Below are positions 15,918 through 24,394 of a DNA stretch of 64,000 bases, piece by piece. The notes beneath the pieces are model-generated. The model was not told the origin of the DNA and did not search any database. It worked only from the letters and a program-made list of their open reading frames with translations. The stretch lies in contig NZ_JAANMZ010000009.1 of the NCBI RefSeq assembly GCF_011250555.1, positions 33,710 to 97,709 of the forward strand, in the 5' to 3' direction. Positions within the stretch are counted from its first letter, which is position 1, and every line of letters begins with the position of its first letter. This stretch comes from Bacillus sp. MM2020_4 (lineage in GTDB: Bacteria > Bacillota > Bacilli > Bacillales > Cytobacillaceae). Position numbers and translations under genes: made by a program.

Positions 15918-17684
15918 ATGCCACGATTAACGAAGATATGTAAGCAAATTTTATTACTAACTTCATTTTTGGTATTATTCCAAAACATACATCCAGCGGC
16001 AGCTGCTGAAAATCATGATGAACTATTTGTCCTGATTGGTGACAGTTTAATGAAGGCAAAAGCTGGGGATCAAACTGTTGTTGCGGAAAATATGAAGCAA
16101 TTTGCTGATGAATGGCTGGCGATAAAGAAAGCTGACAGCAAACAGGCAAAAATGGTTGACCAACAACTTAAAGAGGTTCAAAGAGTACTAGGCGAGGGTA
16201 ATGTGGAAAATGAGATACTTTCAAAAAGCCTTTCGTCCCTTTCAAGTGCAGTTGTGCAATATGAGAAGGAACAAAATCCAACAGATAAGGCAAAAGGAAA
16301 GGAACAGGTAAAACAGTTACTTCCACTAATCAACAATTTAAAAGCATCGATTGAAAAAGGAGATACTGCTAGTTTAAAAGGTCAATACCAAACATTATTA
16401 AATGAGTGGACTGCCTCTGAAAAAATTGTCCATGATGAGAGCATTGCCGCATATGGGAATATTGAAAAATACACGGCTCTCATTCGAATCGCAATTACTC
16501 AGGAGCCAGCTGATCTAGAGAAGGCCAAGCAGAATGCGGAACAATTAACAACAGAGGTAGACAATTTTTTAGCGGGAAAAACGTCGAAACAGCTTGAAGG
16601 AAACTATTCACTAACCAACGTATCGAACCTTTTAACCCAAGCCGAAAAGCAAATCTCGGAAAAGGATTATCAAGGCGCCAGCAGCCAATTAACCGAGCTC
16701 CTTACTATTTGGCCAATGGTGGAAGGTGATGTTTCTACCAGAGATAGCAAGTTATATAGTGATATTGAAACGAAAATCCCAACTGCTATTAGTATTCTAA
16801 ACTCTGAAAAGGTAAATGCAGAAAAGGCAACTGATATCGTGAAGGAACTAAACACACGTCTTGCGCCGTTATTAAGTAAAACCAATTATTCCTTATGGGA
16901 TGCCGCCCTTATATTATTACGTGAAGGATTAGAGGGACTATTAATTATCGTAACGTTAATTGCTTTTTTGAAAAAAATGGGGCAATCATCGCAGCAAAAG
17001 TGGATTTGGGCAGGGGTGATTGCCGGTTTATTAGCTAGTGCAGTCCTGGCTGTCATTATCAACATCGTTTTTTCAAAGATCGTAGCCGCTTCAAGCAGGG
17101 AATATATTGAAGGATTAACGGGTGTTGTCGCAGTTGTTATGATGCTGACAATAGGGGCGTGGCTTCATAATAAATCGAGTATTGGCAACTGGAATAAGTA
17201 CATTAATCAGCAAATGCAGCAGGCGATTGCCAAAGGGAGCCTTCTATCATTTGGCTTCATAAGTTTTCTGTCTGTATTTCGTGAAGGTGCCGAGACGATT
17301 ATTTTTTATACAGGAATTACCCCCTATATTAGTTTAGCGCAGCTGACGGCAGGAATCCTTTTGGCCATTGGTATATTAGCAATCGTGGGCTTCCTCATTA
17401 TTAAATACAGTGTAAAAATTCCGATTCGCCTATTTTTTAAAGTGGGTACCCTGTTAATTTACTTCTTGGCTTTTAAAATCCTTGGAATCAGCATTCATGC
17501 CTTACAGATTTCGAATGTACTTCCAACCTCGACGGTTGAAAACCTGCCGTTTATTGACTGGCTCGGACTGTATCCGACATGGGAAACAACGATTAGCCAA
17601 TTAGGGTTACTTGCCGTGATTGTTTTCATGACCTACCTGGTTAAAAGAAATTCTGATAAACCACTCATTACCACAAATGTTTAA
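15918..17684 (+). CDS. efeU: EfeU/FTR1-type iron permease with extracytoplasmic domain
   Basis: A 588-residue protein. After a signal peptide (about 1-30) comes a long hydrophilic helical domain (about 32-315), then seven or so membrane segments (about 325-580). The iron-binding REGLE (LREGLEGLL) and REGAE (FREGAETIIFY) motifs of the FTR1 permeases are both present. The fused external domain distinguishes it from the short E. coli EfeU. It takes up the ferric iron made by EfeB. Third gene of the cassette, ended by a perfect terminator. Confidence 0.9.
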   Translation: MPRLTKICKQILLLTSFLVLFQNIHPAAAAENHDELFVLIGDSLMKAKAGDQTVVAENMKQFADEWLAIKKADSKQAKMVDQQLKEVQRVLGEGNVENEILSKSLSSLSSAVVQYEKEQNPTDKAKGKEQVKQLLPLINNLKASIEKGDTASLKGQYQTLLNEWTASEKIVHDESIAAYGNIEKYTALIRIAITQEPADLEKAKQNAEQLTTEVDNFLAGKTSKQLEGNYSLTNVSNLLTQAEKQISEKDYQGASSQLTELLTIWPMVEGDVSTRDSKLYSDIETKIPTAISILNSEKVNAEKATDIVKELNTRLAPLLSKTNYSLWDAALILLREGLEGLLIIVTLIAFLKKMGQSSQQKWIWAGVIAGLLASAVLAVIINIVFSKIVAASSREYIEGLTGVVAVVMMLTIGAWLHNKSSIGNWNKYINQQMQQAIAKGSLLSFGFISFLSVFREGAETIIFYTGITPYISLAQLTAGILLAIGILAIVGFLIIKYSVKIPIRLFFKVGTLLIYFLAFKILGISIHALQISNVLPTSTVENLPFIDWLGLYPTWETTISQLGLLAVIVFMTYLVKRNSDKPLITTNV

Positions 17685-17712
17685 AAAGGGCTATTCCATT
17701 AGCCCTTTTTTT
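17683..17712 (+). terminator. Terminator of the efe cassette
   Basis: AAAAGGGCTA/TAGCCCTTTT perfect stem with a 6-base loop and a T-tail. Confidence 0.9.
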
Positions 17713-17744
17713 CGTGGGAAAAAATCTCCTACTATTCAAGGAAC

Positions 17745-19124
17745 TTGTCTCATAAGTTATTGTTAGAGATGAAAAAAAGGAGATTAGAAAAATTGGCTAT
17801 TTACTATAAGGGAATTTTCTTTTTAGCTGCTGCTGCTTTTTTAGGGGAAGGAATTGAAGTCTTGGTGAACATGATTCTTGCAAGGGAGTTGGGATCACAT
17901 GGATTAGGGCTATATATGTCCATTTTGCCAACCATCTTTTTAATTGTGTTACTGTCCAGCTTTGAGCTGCCTGTATCTATTTCCAAATTCATTGCGGAAA
18001 AAGAGGAACGCTACCACCGAAATATCCTCTATCACGCATTAACGATTACGATTATTTTCACCAGTATCCTGTTTTTGGTTGCTGCAGCGGTTATCCCGTT
18101 TATTCCGGTATTTAATACGTATCATCCCTATATTAGATGGCTTGTGATGATTCTCATTCCAGTGATTGCCTTCACCTCCGTGGCTAGAGGCTATTTTATG
18201 GGGCTGCAGCAGATGGGGAAAATTGCCGTTTCCAATTTTTTACGAAAAGCCATTCAATTAGGCGCCCTGTTTGTCCTGTTCCGTTTTTTCTCGTTTAACG
18301 CGGAATCATCGCTGTTAATTGCGATCGGAACATTGATTGGCAGTGAAATTGTCGTGTTTCTTTATTTAGTTTACATGTTTATCATCCAATTTCAGCAGCT
18401 GAAGCGTCAGCCATTCTCCAATATCAATAAGAAGATTGTTCGGAAGAACTTAATGGCGGTATCTATTCCGACGACCGGCTTACGATTATTTTCAGCTTTC
18501 ACCGGTGCAATTCAGCCGTTTATCATAAAGGCGGCATTAGTTCATTCCGGTTTGACCGACACTCTTGCGACTGAGCAATTTGGAATGCTAATGGGTGTGG
18601 CGGTATCGATTGGGTTTTTCCCAGCCTTTATTGCCCACTCACTAATGATCGTCCTCATTCCGGGTGTATCGAAAACTCATTCGCAAAAGGATTATTCCAC
18701 ACTCAGAAAGATGCTACAGCAGGTGATGAAACTGACCTTGCTATACGGTGTTGCGGCGGTGACCATTTTCTATCTATTTGCCCCGCAATTAACGTCTCTT
18801 TTTTTCAAATCAGAGCTATCAGCCATTTTTCTGCAGCTGCTATGGCCGTTTTTCTTATTTCATTTTTTCATCATGCCATTGCAGGCCTTTTTAATTGGCC
18901 TCGATCTGATTAAGGAATGCTTTATCCATATCATCTGGTCGACGATTATTAGTTTTGCACTCATTCTTTGGCTGGGATCCTCCCAAGGATGGCAAATGAA
19001 TGGGGTTATTATTGGAATGAATACCGGGTCAGTTTTATTGGCGATGATGCATTACTTAACGGTCTGTAAGAAGATTGGGGTTTCTGTTTTTCTAAAAGGT
19101 GCAATCCCAAAGGCAAGTGAGTGA
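17745..19124 (+). CDS. SpoVB-like MOP-family flippase
   Basis: A 459-residue polytopic protein with about 12-14 membrane segments of the MATE/MOP superfamily. The beginning (FLGEGIEVLVNMILARELG, GLGLYMSILPTIFLI) and GYFMGLQQM resemble SpoVB-type polysaccharide or lipid-II-like flippases. It is shorter than SpoVB (about 518) and nearer to the B. subtilis paralogue YkvU. The start is uncertain: TTG 17745, TTG 17760 and ATG 17769 are in frame and none has a well-spaced ribosome binding site. The substrate is unknown; a sporulation role is inferred from the family only. Confidence 0.8.
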   Translation: MSHKLLLEMKKRRLEKLAIYYKGIFFLAAAAFLGEGIEVLVNMILARELGSHGLGLYMSILPTIFLIVLLSSFELPVSISKFIAEKEERYHRNILYHALTITIIFTSILFLVAAAVIPFIPVFNTYHPYIRWLVMILIPVIAFTSVARGYFMGLQQMGKIAVSNFLRKAIQLGALFVLFRFFSFNAESSLLIAIGTLIGSEIVVFLYLVYMFIIQFQQLKRQPFSNINKKIVRKNLMAVSIPTTGLRLFSAFTGAIQPFIIKAALVHSGLTDTLATEQFGMLMGVAVSIGFFPAFIAHSLMIVLIPGVSKTHSQKDYSTLRKMLQQVMKLTLLYGVAAVTIFYLFAPQLTSLFFKSELSAIFLQLLWPFFLFHFFIMPLQAFLIGLDLIKECFIHIIWSTIISFALILWLGSSQGWQMNGVIIGMNTGSVLLAMMHYLTVCKKIGVSVFLKGAIPKASE

Positions 19125-19159
19125 TAAAAATTTTCCGAATGAGTGTAGGGGTTGAAGCG

Positions 19160-19207
19160 GTCCTTTCCGTCTAATGAAATGAAGATGTTTGTAGAAAAGG
19201 AAAGGAC
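19160..19207 (+). promoter_or_regulatory. Inverted repeat covering the sigma factor RBS
   Basis: GTCCTTTCC (19160) and GGAAAGGAC (19199) are a perfect 9-bp inverted repeat with a 30-base spacer. The right arm contains the ribosome binding site AAAGGA of the sigma factor gene at 19216. Confidence 0.5.
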
Positions 19208-19215
19208 TTAGAAAA

Positions 19216-19719
19216 ATGAAATCATTTGACGATTTAGTTCATGCATATGGAATCGCTATATATAAATATATATTTTCGTTAGTCGGTCATAAGGAGTTAG
19301 CAGAGGATCTATATCAAGAGGTATTACTCTCCGCCTATTTAGCATATCCTTCCATTAAGGAAGAGTCTAAATACAAAAGCTGGCTGTTTACGATTGCGGT
19401 TAATAAATGCCGTGATTACTGGCGGAAAGAAAAAAAGTCGAAACAATTTTGGAAGGAAGAGGTCTATTCTTATTCAGCCGCGTGCGAACCAATATCCATT
19501 CCTGAAGAGGATGTCTTACATAAATTATCTGCGGAACAACTGGCTGAAAAGGTGATGACATTACCAGAAATATATCGTTATCCTATTTATCTCTATTACT
19601 ATCAGGATCTAACCCTTCTAGAAATTGCTACGAAAAGTAATCTGCCCATGTCAACCGTCAAAACCAGAATGAGACGGGCAAAGGAACGATTACGGCCAAA
19701 AATGCTCTCACTTGCTTAA
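19216..19719 (+). CDS. ECF-type RNA polymerase sigma factor
   Basis: A 167-residue sigma-70 family protein of the extracytoplasmic type. Region 2 is seen in YIFSLVGHKELAEDLYQEVLLSAY through YKSWLFTIAVNKCRDYWRK. Region 4 is seen in LPEIYRYPIYLYYYQDLTLLEIATKSNLPMSTVKTRMRRAKERL. ECF factors usually precede an anti-sigma gene, but here the next gene is an aromatic amino acid hydroxylase and the left neighbour a flippase. Its control is therefore unclear. The inverted repeat over its ribosome binding site suggests translational or operator control. Confidence 0.88.
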   Translation: MKSFDDLVHAYGIAIYKYIFSLVGHKELAEDLYQEVLLSAYLAYPSIKEESKYKSWLFTIAVNKCRDYWRKEKKSKQFWKEEVYSYSAACEPISIPEEDVLHKLSAEQLAEKVMTLPEIYRYPIYLYYYQDLTLLEIATKSNLPMSTVKTRMRRAKERLRPKMLSLA

Positions 19720-19757
19720 GACTACATTTCAATTTTTTAAAAAAGGGGAATGGTCAA

Positions 19758-21488
19758 ATGACTGGAAAAGGAATGAAAAATATTCCTGTGCATTTACAGC
19801 CATATATTTCAAAGCAATATTATCATTGCTATACACCGATAGAGCATGCGGTTTGGCGCTTTGTCATGAAACAGAATCATTTTTTTTTAAAGGATATCGC
19901 CCATCCTGCCTATGTAAATGGTTTAAAGGATTCAGGAATCAAGACCGAGTCGATTCCGAAGGTAGAGGACATGAATACAAGCCTGGAAAAAGTGGGCTGG
20001 GGGGCAGTTACCATCGATGGGCTCATTCCCGGTTCAGCATTTTATGGCTTTTTAGCAGAGGGGATTCTTCCGATTGCAACAGAAATACGAAACATCCACA
20101 ACATTGCCTACACACCCGCGCCGGATATGATTCACGAAGCTGCGGGCCATGCGCCGATTTTGTTGGATGAATCGTATCGTAAATTTGTGAGAAAAATTGG
20201 TGAAATGGGTGCCAAGGCACTTTCCAGTAAGGAGAAGCTAGAAGTATTTATGGCCGTTCGCCATCTAACAATTGTCGCGGAGGATCCTAACTCCACCTCT
20301 GAGCAGGTAAAGGAAGCAGAAAAGCAAGTTGCTGAAGCGAGAACGAAGGTAAAAGGATTAACGGAAGCAGATCAGGTTTCAAGACTGTTTTGGTGGACGG
20401 TTGAATATGGCTTAATTGGTGAGCTAGACAATCCTAAGATTTACGGGGCAGGGTTACTGTCGTCAGTTGGGGAGAGCCAAAGCTGTTTGAAAGACGATGT
20501 CAGGAAAATTCCCTTTTCGATTGAAGAGTGTACCATGACTCCATATAATGTGACAAAGCCACAGCCACAGTTATTTGTTTGTAAGACCTTTGAAGACTTA
20601 GTAGCAGCGGTTGATCAATTTGCTGCGACAATGGCCTTTCGAAAAGGCGGAACGGAAAGCCTAGATAAGGCACTGCTAACCGATAGTGTGGCAACGATGG
20701 TGTTTTCTTCCGGGTTGCAAGTATCCGGCACGCTGGATACGATTTTGAAGGATAAATATGGTGAAGCGGTTTATTTCCGGACGAAGGGGCCAACTGCATT
20801 AGCGTTCAACAATAAGCAGCTGGGTGGCCATGGGAGAGAAACACATCGCAAAGGCTTTGGGACACCAGTTGGTTGTCTAGAAGGGAATATTGTACTTGAG
20901 GATTGCTCTGCGGAGCAGTTACAAAAATTAGGAATCATAGAACAAAGGATTGCAAAATTAACATTTCAAAGTGGTGTAAAGGTAAAGGGGACTGTAAAAA
21001 GGATTTTGCTGGCAGAGGGAACCCCCATCTTAATTTCGTTTAGTAATTGCAAAGTGACTTATCAGGGCAAGTTGCTGTTTGAACCAGCCTGGGGGACATT
21101 TGATATGGCCGTCGGGGCTAATGTTTCCTCTGTCTTTGCAGGTGCAGCTGATCCTAACAATTACTATGATATTCCTTCAAATGAGGAAGGAGCGGAAAAG
21201 GTTGAGCAACAGGGCTGGAACGAACTAGAAACCTTATATGGGGAAATTAGGGGCTTGCGTGAGGGGCAGGAGTGGGATGAACAAAGAGTAGCACAGGTCT
21301 TAACTAGTTTAGAAGAAAAGTATCCAAAGGAATGGCTATTGCGTCTTGAAATTTTAGAACTCTATAAAATGTACCATGCAGATCATCCACAAATTGCCCT
21401 CATCGAGGAACGGCTACAGACTACTAATTGGGATGCTTCCGTTAATCAAATGATCCAACGGGGGTTAACGTTAATTCTTAATAGCTAA
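19758..21488 (+). CDS. Aromatic amino acid (phenylalanine) 4-hydroxylase, long form
   Basis: A 576-residue pterin-dependent hydroxylase, converting phenylalanine to tyrosine with O2 and tetrahydropterin. The iron triad is visible: His126 and His131 in MIHEAAGHAPI and Glu216 in WWTVEYGLIGE. The catalytic domain ends near residue 300; about 270 further residues have no clear motif and end in an acidic helical segment. Most bacterial forms are about half this size, although long forms exist in Bacillus. The gene starts 39 bases after the sigma factor stop and may be co-transcribed with it. Confidence 0.88.
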   Translation: MTGKGMKNIPVHLQPYISKQYYHCYTPIEHAVWRFVMKQNHFFLKDIAHPAYVNGLKDSGIKTESIPKVEDMNTSLEKVGWGAVTIDGLIPGSAFYGFLAEGILPIATEIRNIHNIAYTPAPDMIHEAAGHAPILLDESYRKFVRKIGEMGAKALSSKEKLEVFMAVRHLTIVAEDPNSTSEQVKEAEKQVAEARTKVKGLTEADQVSRLFWWTVEYGLIGELDNPKIYGAGLLSSVGESQSCLKDDVRKIPFSIEECTMTPYNVTKPQPQLFVCKTFEDLVAAVDQFAATMAFRKGGTESLDKALLTDSVATMVFSSGLQVSGTLDTILKDKYGEAVYFRTKGPTALAFNNKQLGGHGRETHRKGFGTPVGCLEGNIVLEDCSAEQLQKLGIIEQRIAKLTFQSGVKVKGTVKRILLAEGTPILISFSNCKVTYQGKLLFEPAWGTFDMAVGANVSSVFAGAADPNNYYDIPSNEEGAEKVEQQGWNELETLYGEIRGLREGQEWDEQRVAQVLTSLEEKYPKEWLLRLEILELYKMYHADHPQIALIEERLQTTNWDASVNQMIQRGLTLILNS

Positions 21489-21492
21489 AAAG

Positions 21493-21522
21493 AAAAGGGG
21501 CTTGGATTACCAAGCTCCTTTT
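21493..21522. terminator. Bidirectional terminator between hydroxylase and BI-1 gene
   Basis: AAAAGGGGCTTGG/CCAAGCTCCTTTT (one G-T pair) with an ATTA loop, flanked by A and T runs between convergent genes. Confidence 0.75.
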
Positions 21523-21526
21523 AGAG

Positions 21527-22162
21527 TTAATCTCTACTATTTAATATTCCAAATATACGAAGAATACTTACGAATAGGTTAATGAAATCTAAGTATAAAC
21601 TTAAGGCCATTAATGGCACATCTTCTGCTCTCACGCCGTAGTTTTTCATGCGGTTGATATCAAATAGAACATAACCACTGAATACTAAAACTCCGATAAA
21701 GGAATAGGCAAGCATTCCTGTAGAACTAAGCGGGGAGAACATATTAAATAGTCCAATCGCCACCATTGCCAGCAGGGCAGCAAGTAAGAACCCCCCTAAG
21801 AAAGAAAAATTCCGTTTTGATTTTGCAGCGTAAATCGAAATACCGCTGAAGACAATTGTTGTTGTAGCAAATGCCATGATGACAACATTTGCACCTGCCG
21901 TTGCAGCATAATAAGCGACAATGGGATAAAGTGTAATCCCCGAGATAAACGTAAAAATATATAAAAATGAATAAGAAATGGCCTTTTTACGTCTAAAGAA
22001 GACAGCAGCGAGAATCATTACAAATTCCAAAATAGCTAACGGTAAAAATAAGCTAGGCGGTACATATACTCCTGCCATTGTGCCAAGAAAGGCAATTGCC
22101 AGAGATAAAGCAAACGTGCGTAGGACGGATGGCATATATTCTGCTGATGTTTGTGTATACAA
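21527..22162 (-). CDS. Bax inhibitor-1 (YccA/YetJ) family protein
   Basis: A 211-residue protein with seven hydrophobic segments covering most of its length and the family features GVLVFSGYVLFDINRMKN and ALSLYLDFINLFVSILRIFG. The two aspartates near the last helices correspond to the pH-sensing pair of BsYetJ, a proton-regulated calcium leak channel. A TTG start at 22162 with GAGGTGAAG ahead fits. It is monocistronic and converges on the hydroxylase gene. Confidence 0.9.
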   Translation of the reverse strand: MYTQTSAEYMPSVLRTFALSLAIAFLGTMAGVYVPPSLFLPLAILEFVMILAAVFFRRKKAISYSFLYIFTFISGITLYPIVAYYAATAGANVVIMAFATTTIVFSGISIYAAKSKRNFSFLGGFLLAALLAMVAIGLFNMFSPLSSTGMLAYSFIGVLVFSGYVLFDINRMKNYGVRAEDVPLMALSLYLDFINLFVSILRIFGILNSRD

Positions 22163-22212
22163 TTTTCTTCACCTCTAAAATGTTTTCTTACTAGAAATAT
22201 ACGAGGAAGTGG

Positions 22213-22602
22213 TCAAGATGTTTCATTTTTTCTTAAAATTTCTTTCTCTTCTTTTAATAAGTCGCGAATTTCAGCTAAAAGCTCTTCACTGTGATCGACT
22301 TTCACAGGGGCAGGTACTGCCTCTTCTTTCTTTTTAAAGCGGTTGATGAACTTAACAAACAGGAAAATGGAAAAGGCAATGATAAAGAAATCAACGACTG
22401 TTTGAATAAACGATCCATAGTTTATTTCTTTATAATGTAATTCTTTGAAGTCGACGACCCCAATAAATAACGCAATAATTGGCATGATAATATCTGCGAC
22501 AAGGGAAGAAACTATTTTTCCAAAGGCTGCGCCAATAATGACTCCAACAGCTAAGTCCATGACGTTACCCTTCATCGCAAATTGTTTAAATTCTTTCCAC
22601 AT
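22213..22602 (-). CDS. mscL: Large-conductance mechanosensitive channel MscL
   Basis: A 129-residue channel. The N-terminal helix [27 protein letters not shown], the pore-lining TM1, the loop, TM2 ([19 protein letters not shown]) and a charged C-terminal helix ([16 protein letters not shown]) are all as expected. It opens on membrane tension to release solutes during osmotic downshock. Single gene. Confidence 0.97.
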   Translation of the reverse strand: MWKEFKQFAMKGNVMDLAVGVIIGAAFGKIVSSLVADIIMPIIALFIGVVDFKELHYKEINYGSFIQTVVDFFIIAFSIFLFVKFINRFKKKEEAVPAPVKVDHSEELLAEIRDLLKEEKEILRKNETS

Positions 22603-22712
22603 ATATAGTCTCCTTCGAAATGGGATTTTCTTAAATGTCCATTTTATCCTCTAACCAACTTGAAATGCAATATCGAACCTAGTGAATCAGCCAATTTTAC
22701 TATAAAGGAATA

Positions 22713-22735
22713 AGCAGGTGTCGATAACACCTGCT
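22713..22735 (-). terminator. Hairpin after aminopeptidase gene
   Basis: AGCAGGTGT/ACACCTGCT perfect 9-bp stem with a 5-base loop, just downstream of the minus-strand aminopeptidase stop. The T-run is weak. Confidence 0.5.
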
Positions 22736-22746
22736 CAAAGTATTGT

Positions 22747-23979
22747 TTAAAAAGCCCAATTTCCTGCTCTGAATATTGCTTCTGATTTCCCATCTGCAGT
22801 AATTCCGTCGATGTCCATTGCTGCCGACCCAATCATGAAATCAACGTGGGTAATACTTTCGTTTAGTCCATTTTTAGATAATTCTTCGGAGGTCATTTTT
22901 TTGCCGCCTTCGATGCAGAAGGCGTAGGCACTTCCAATTGCTAAGTGGTTTGATGCATTTTCATCAAACAATGTGTTAAAGAAAAGAACATTTGATTGTG
23001 AAATCGGTGAATTAAAAGGAACAAGCGCCACTTCGCCAAGATAATGAGAACCCTCGTCTGTTTCGACAAGACGCTTCAAGATTTCCTCGCCTTCTTCAGC
23101 TTTCACACCAACAATTTTCCCGTTTTCAAACGTAACTGAAAAACGGTCAATAATATTTCCACCGTAGCTTAATGGTTTTGTGCTTGCTACTGTACCATTT
23201 ACACCGGTTTTTAATGGAACAGTGAAAACTTCCTCTGTCGGCATATTGGCCATAAATTCAAAGCCTTTTTCATTCACACTTCCAGCTCCAACCCAAAGAT
23301 GTTTCTCCGGAAGTTCGATCATTAGGTCAGTGCCAGGTGCTGAATAATGAAGCTTCTGATAACGCTTTTCATTTAAATAGTGTACTTTCTCATGAAGGGC
23401 TTCGTCATGCTTCTTCCAGGCATCAACTGGATTTTCAACATCCACTCGAACTGCTTTAAAGATGGCATCCCACAACATATTGACTTGGGTTTCAGCAGGC
23501 GCATCCGGGAATACTTTTGCCGCCCATGCCTCAGATGGCACAGCAATGACCGTCCAGCTCACTTTATCGGATTGGGCCGCCTTGCGGTAATTTCCCAGGG
23601 CTTTTCCTGCAGCTTTATTGAAATTAGCAATCCGCTCAGGGTTCACGCCTTTTAACAAATCAGGGCTGGAAGAAATAATCGACATAAAGGCTGCGCCTGA
23701 ATCCGCAAGGTCTTCCATTTCCTTTGCACGCCAAATAGGGTATTCGGTGAAGGCTTCATCTGGAGCAAGCTCATACCTTGTTCTCGTAACTGTATCGTCA
23801 TTCCAGTTGACAACGACATTGTGGGCACCTACTTCGTACGCCTTTTTGACCACTAGGCGGACAAATTTTGCAGCATCTAATGTTGCCTGGACGACTAATG
23901 TTTGTCCCCGTTGAACATTCACGCCGACCTTGACGGCAAGCTCAGCATATTTTTCAAGCTTTGTTAAAAAGTCACTCAT
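22747..23979 (-). CDS. M29 family aminopeptidase (AmpS/AmpT type)
   Basis: A 410-residue metallopeptidase of the M29 thermophilic aminopeptidase family. Family traits include the N-terminal LEKYAELAVKVGVNVQRGQTL, the metal-ligand Glu in AEEGEEIL, the loop GSHYLGEVALVPFNSPIS and the ending HVDFMIGSAAMDIDGI. It releases N-terminal residues from peptides, usually with cobalt or zinc. It is cytosolic and monocistronic. Confidence 0.93.
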   Translation of the reverse strand: MSDFLTKLEKYAELAVKVGVNVQRGQTLVVQATLDAAKFVRLVVKKAYEVGAHNVVVNWNDDTVTRTRYELAPDEAFTEYPIWRAKEMEDLADSGAAFMSIISSSPDLLKGVNPERIANFNKAAGKALGNYRKAAQSDKVSWTVIAVPSEAWAAKVFPDAPAETQVNMLWDAIFKAVRVDVENPVDAWKKHDEALHEKVHYLNEKRYQKLHYSAPGTDLMIELPEKHLWVGAGSVNEKGFEFMANMPTEEVFTVPLKTGVNGTVASTKPLSYGGNIIDRFSVTFENGKIVGVKAEEGEEILKRLVETDEGSHYLGEVALVPFNSPISQSNVLFFNTLFDENASNHLAIGSAYAFCIEGGKKMTSEELSKNGLNESITHVDFMIGSAAMDIDGITADGKSEAIFRAGNWAF

Positions 23980-24107
23980 ATGTATATCTCCTTTTTCAGA
24001 ATCTTCCTATATTGTAGCGGTTTTAATTGGAAAAGGAAACCACAAACCCCTGCTATGTCTTTACAAAAAACGAGTATATCCTTCCACGCCACTCCGACCC
24101 TTTTTCA

Positions 24108-24140
24108 CAAAAAAACAGTAAAGATTTGCATCTTTACTGT
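24108..24140 (-). terminator. Terminator for minus-strand microprotein gene
   Basis: ACAGTAAAGAT/ATCTTTACTGT perfect 11-bp stem; the A-run on the left is the minus-strand T-tail. It overlaps the stop codon of the 38-residue frame. Confidence 0.85.
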
Positions 24141-24250
24141 AGCTTGCTGCCGTATACTTTTATATTAAAATAAACCCCTGCGGAAAATAGTACTAGGAAT
24201 GTAATAATGCCTGACAATGATGTTGGAGCCATGAACTGTGATAATTCCAT
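24134..24250 (-). CDS. Single-span membrane microprotein, 38 residues
   Basis: Minus-strand frame ATG 24250 to TAA 24134. The product has one hydrophobic stretch (LSGIITFLVLFSAGVYFNI) and a short basic tail (KVYGSKLQ). A GGACGGTGG site lies about 7 bases before the ATG, and a perfect terminator hairpin overlaps the stop. A second frame over the same bases gives a non-hydrophobic product and is less likely. No family recognised. Confidence 0.5.
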   Translation of the reverse strand: MELSQFMAPTSLSGIITFLVLFSAGVYFNIKVYGSKLQ

Positions 24251-24368
24251 TCATTTCCACCGTCCTTATAATTAGAACCTTGAATAGATTAATTATAATA
24301 TGAAAAGGGGCAAATGTGAACAATTTAGTACAATTTTTTGACGAATATTTGAACTTTTTAATGATCAA

Positions 24369-24393
24369 TAAAAAAAGCACCATGAAGTGCTTT
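24369..24393 (-). terminator. Terminator of MFS transporter gene
   Basis: AAAGCAC/GTGCTTT stem with a 6-base loop and an A7 run to the left, just beyond the minus-strand stop. Confidence 0.7.
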
Positions 24394-24394
24394 C

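Noticed and set aside
17745..19124. Lipid II flippase MurJ or a MATE drug pump
   Set aside because: The N-terminal pattern fits the SpoVB/MOP group better; substrate left open.
19712..20170. Second ORF at the start of the hydroxylase gene
   Set aside because: It overlaps the hydroxylase in another frame and has no domain.
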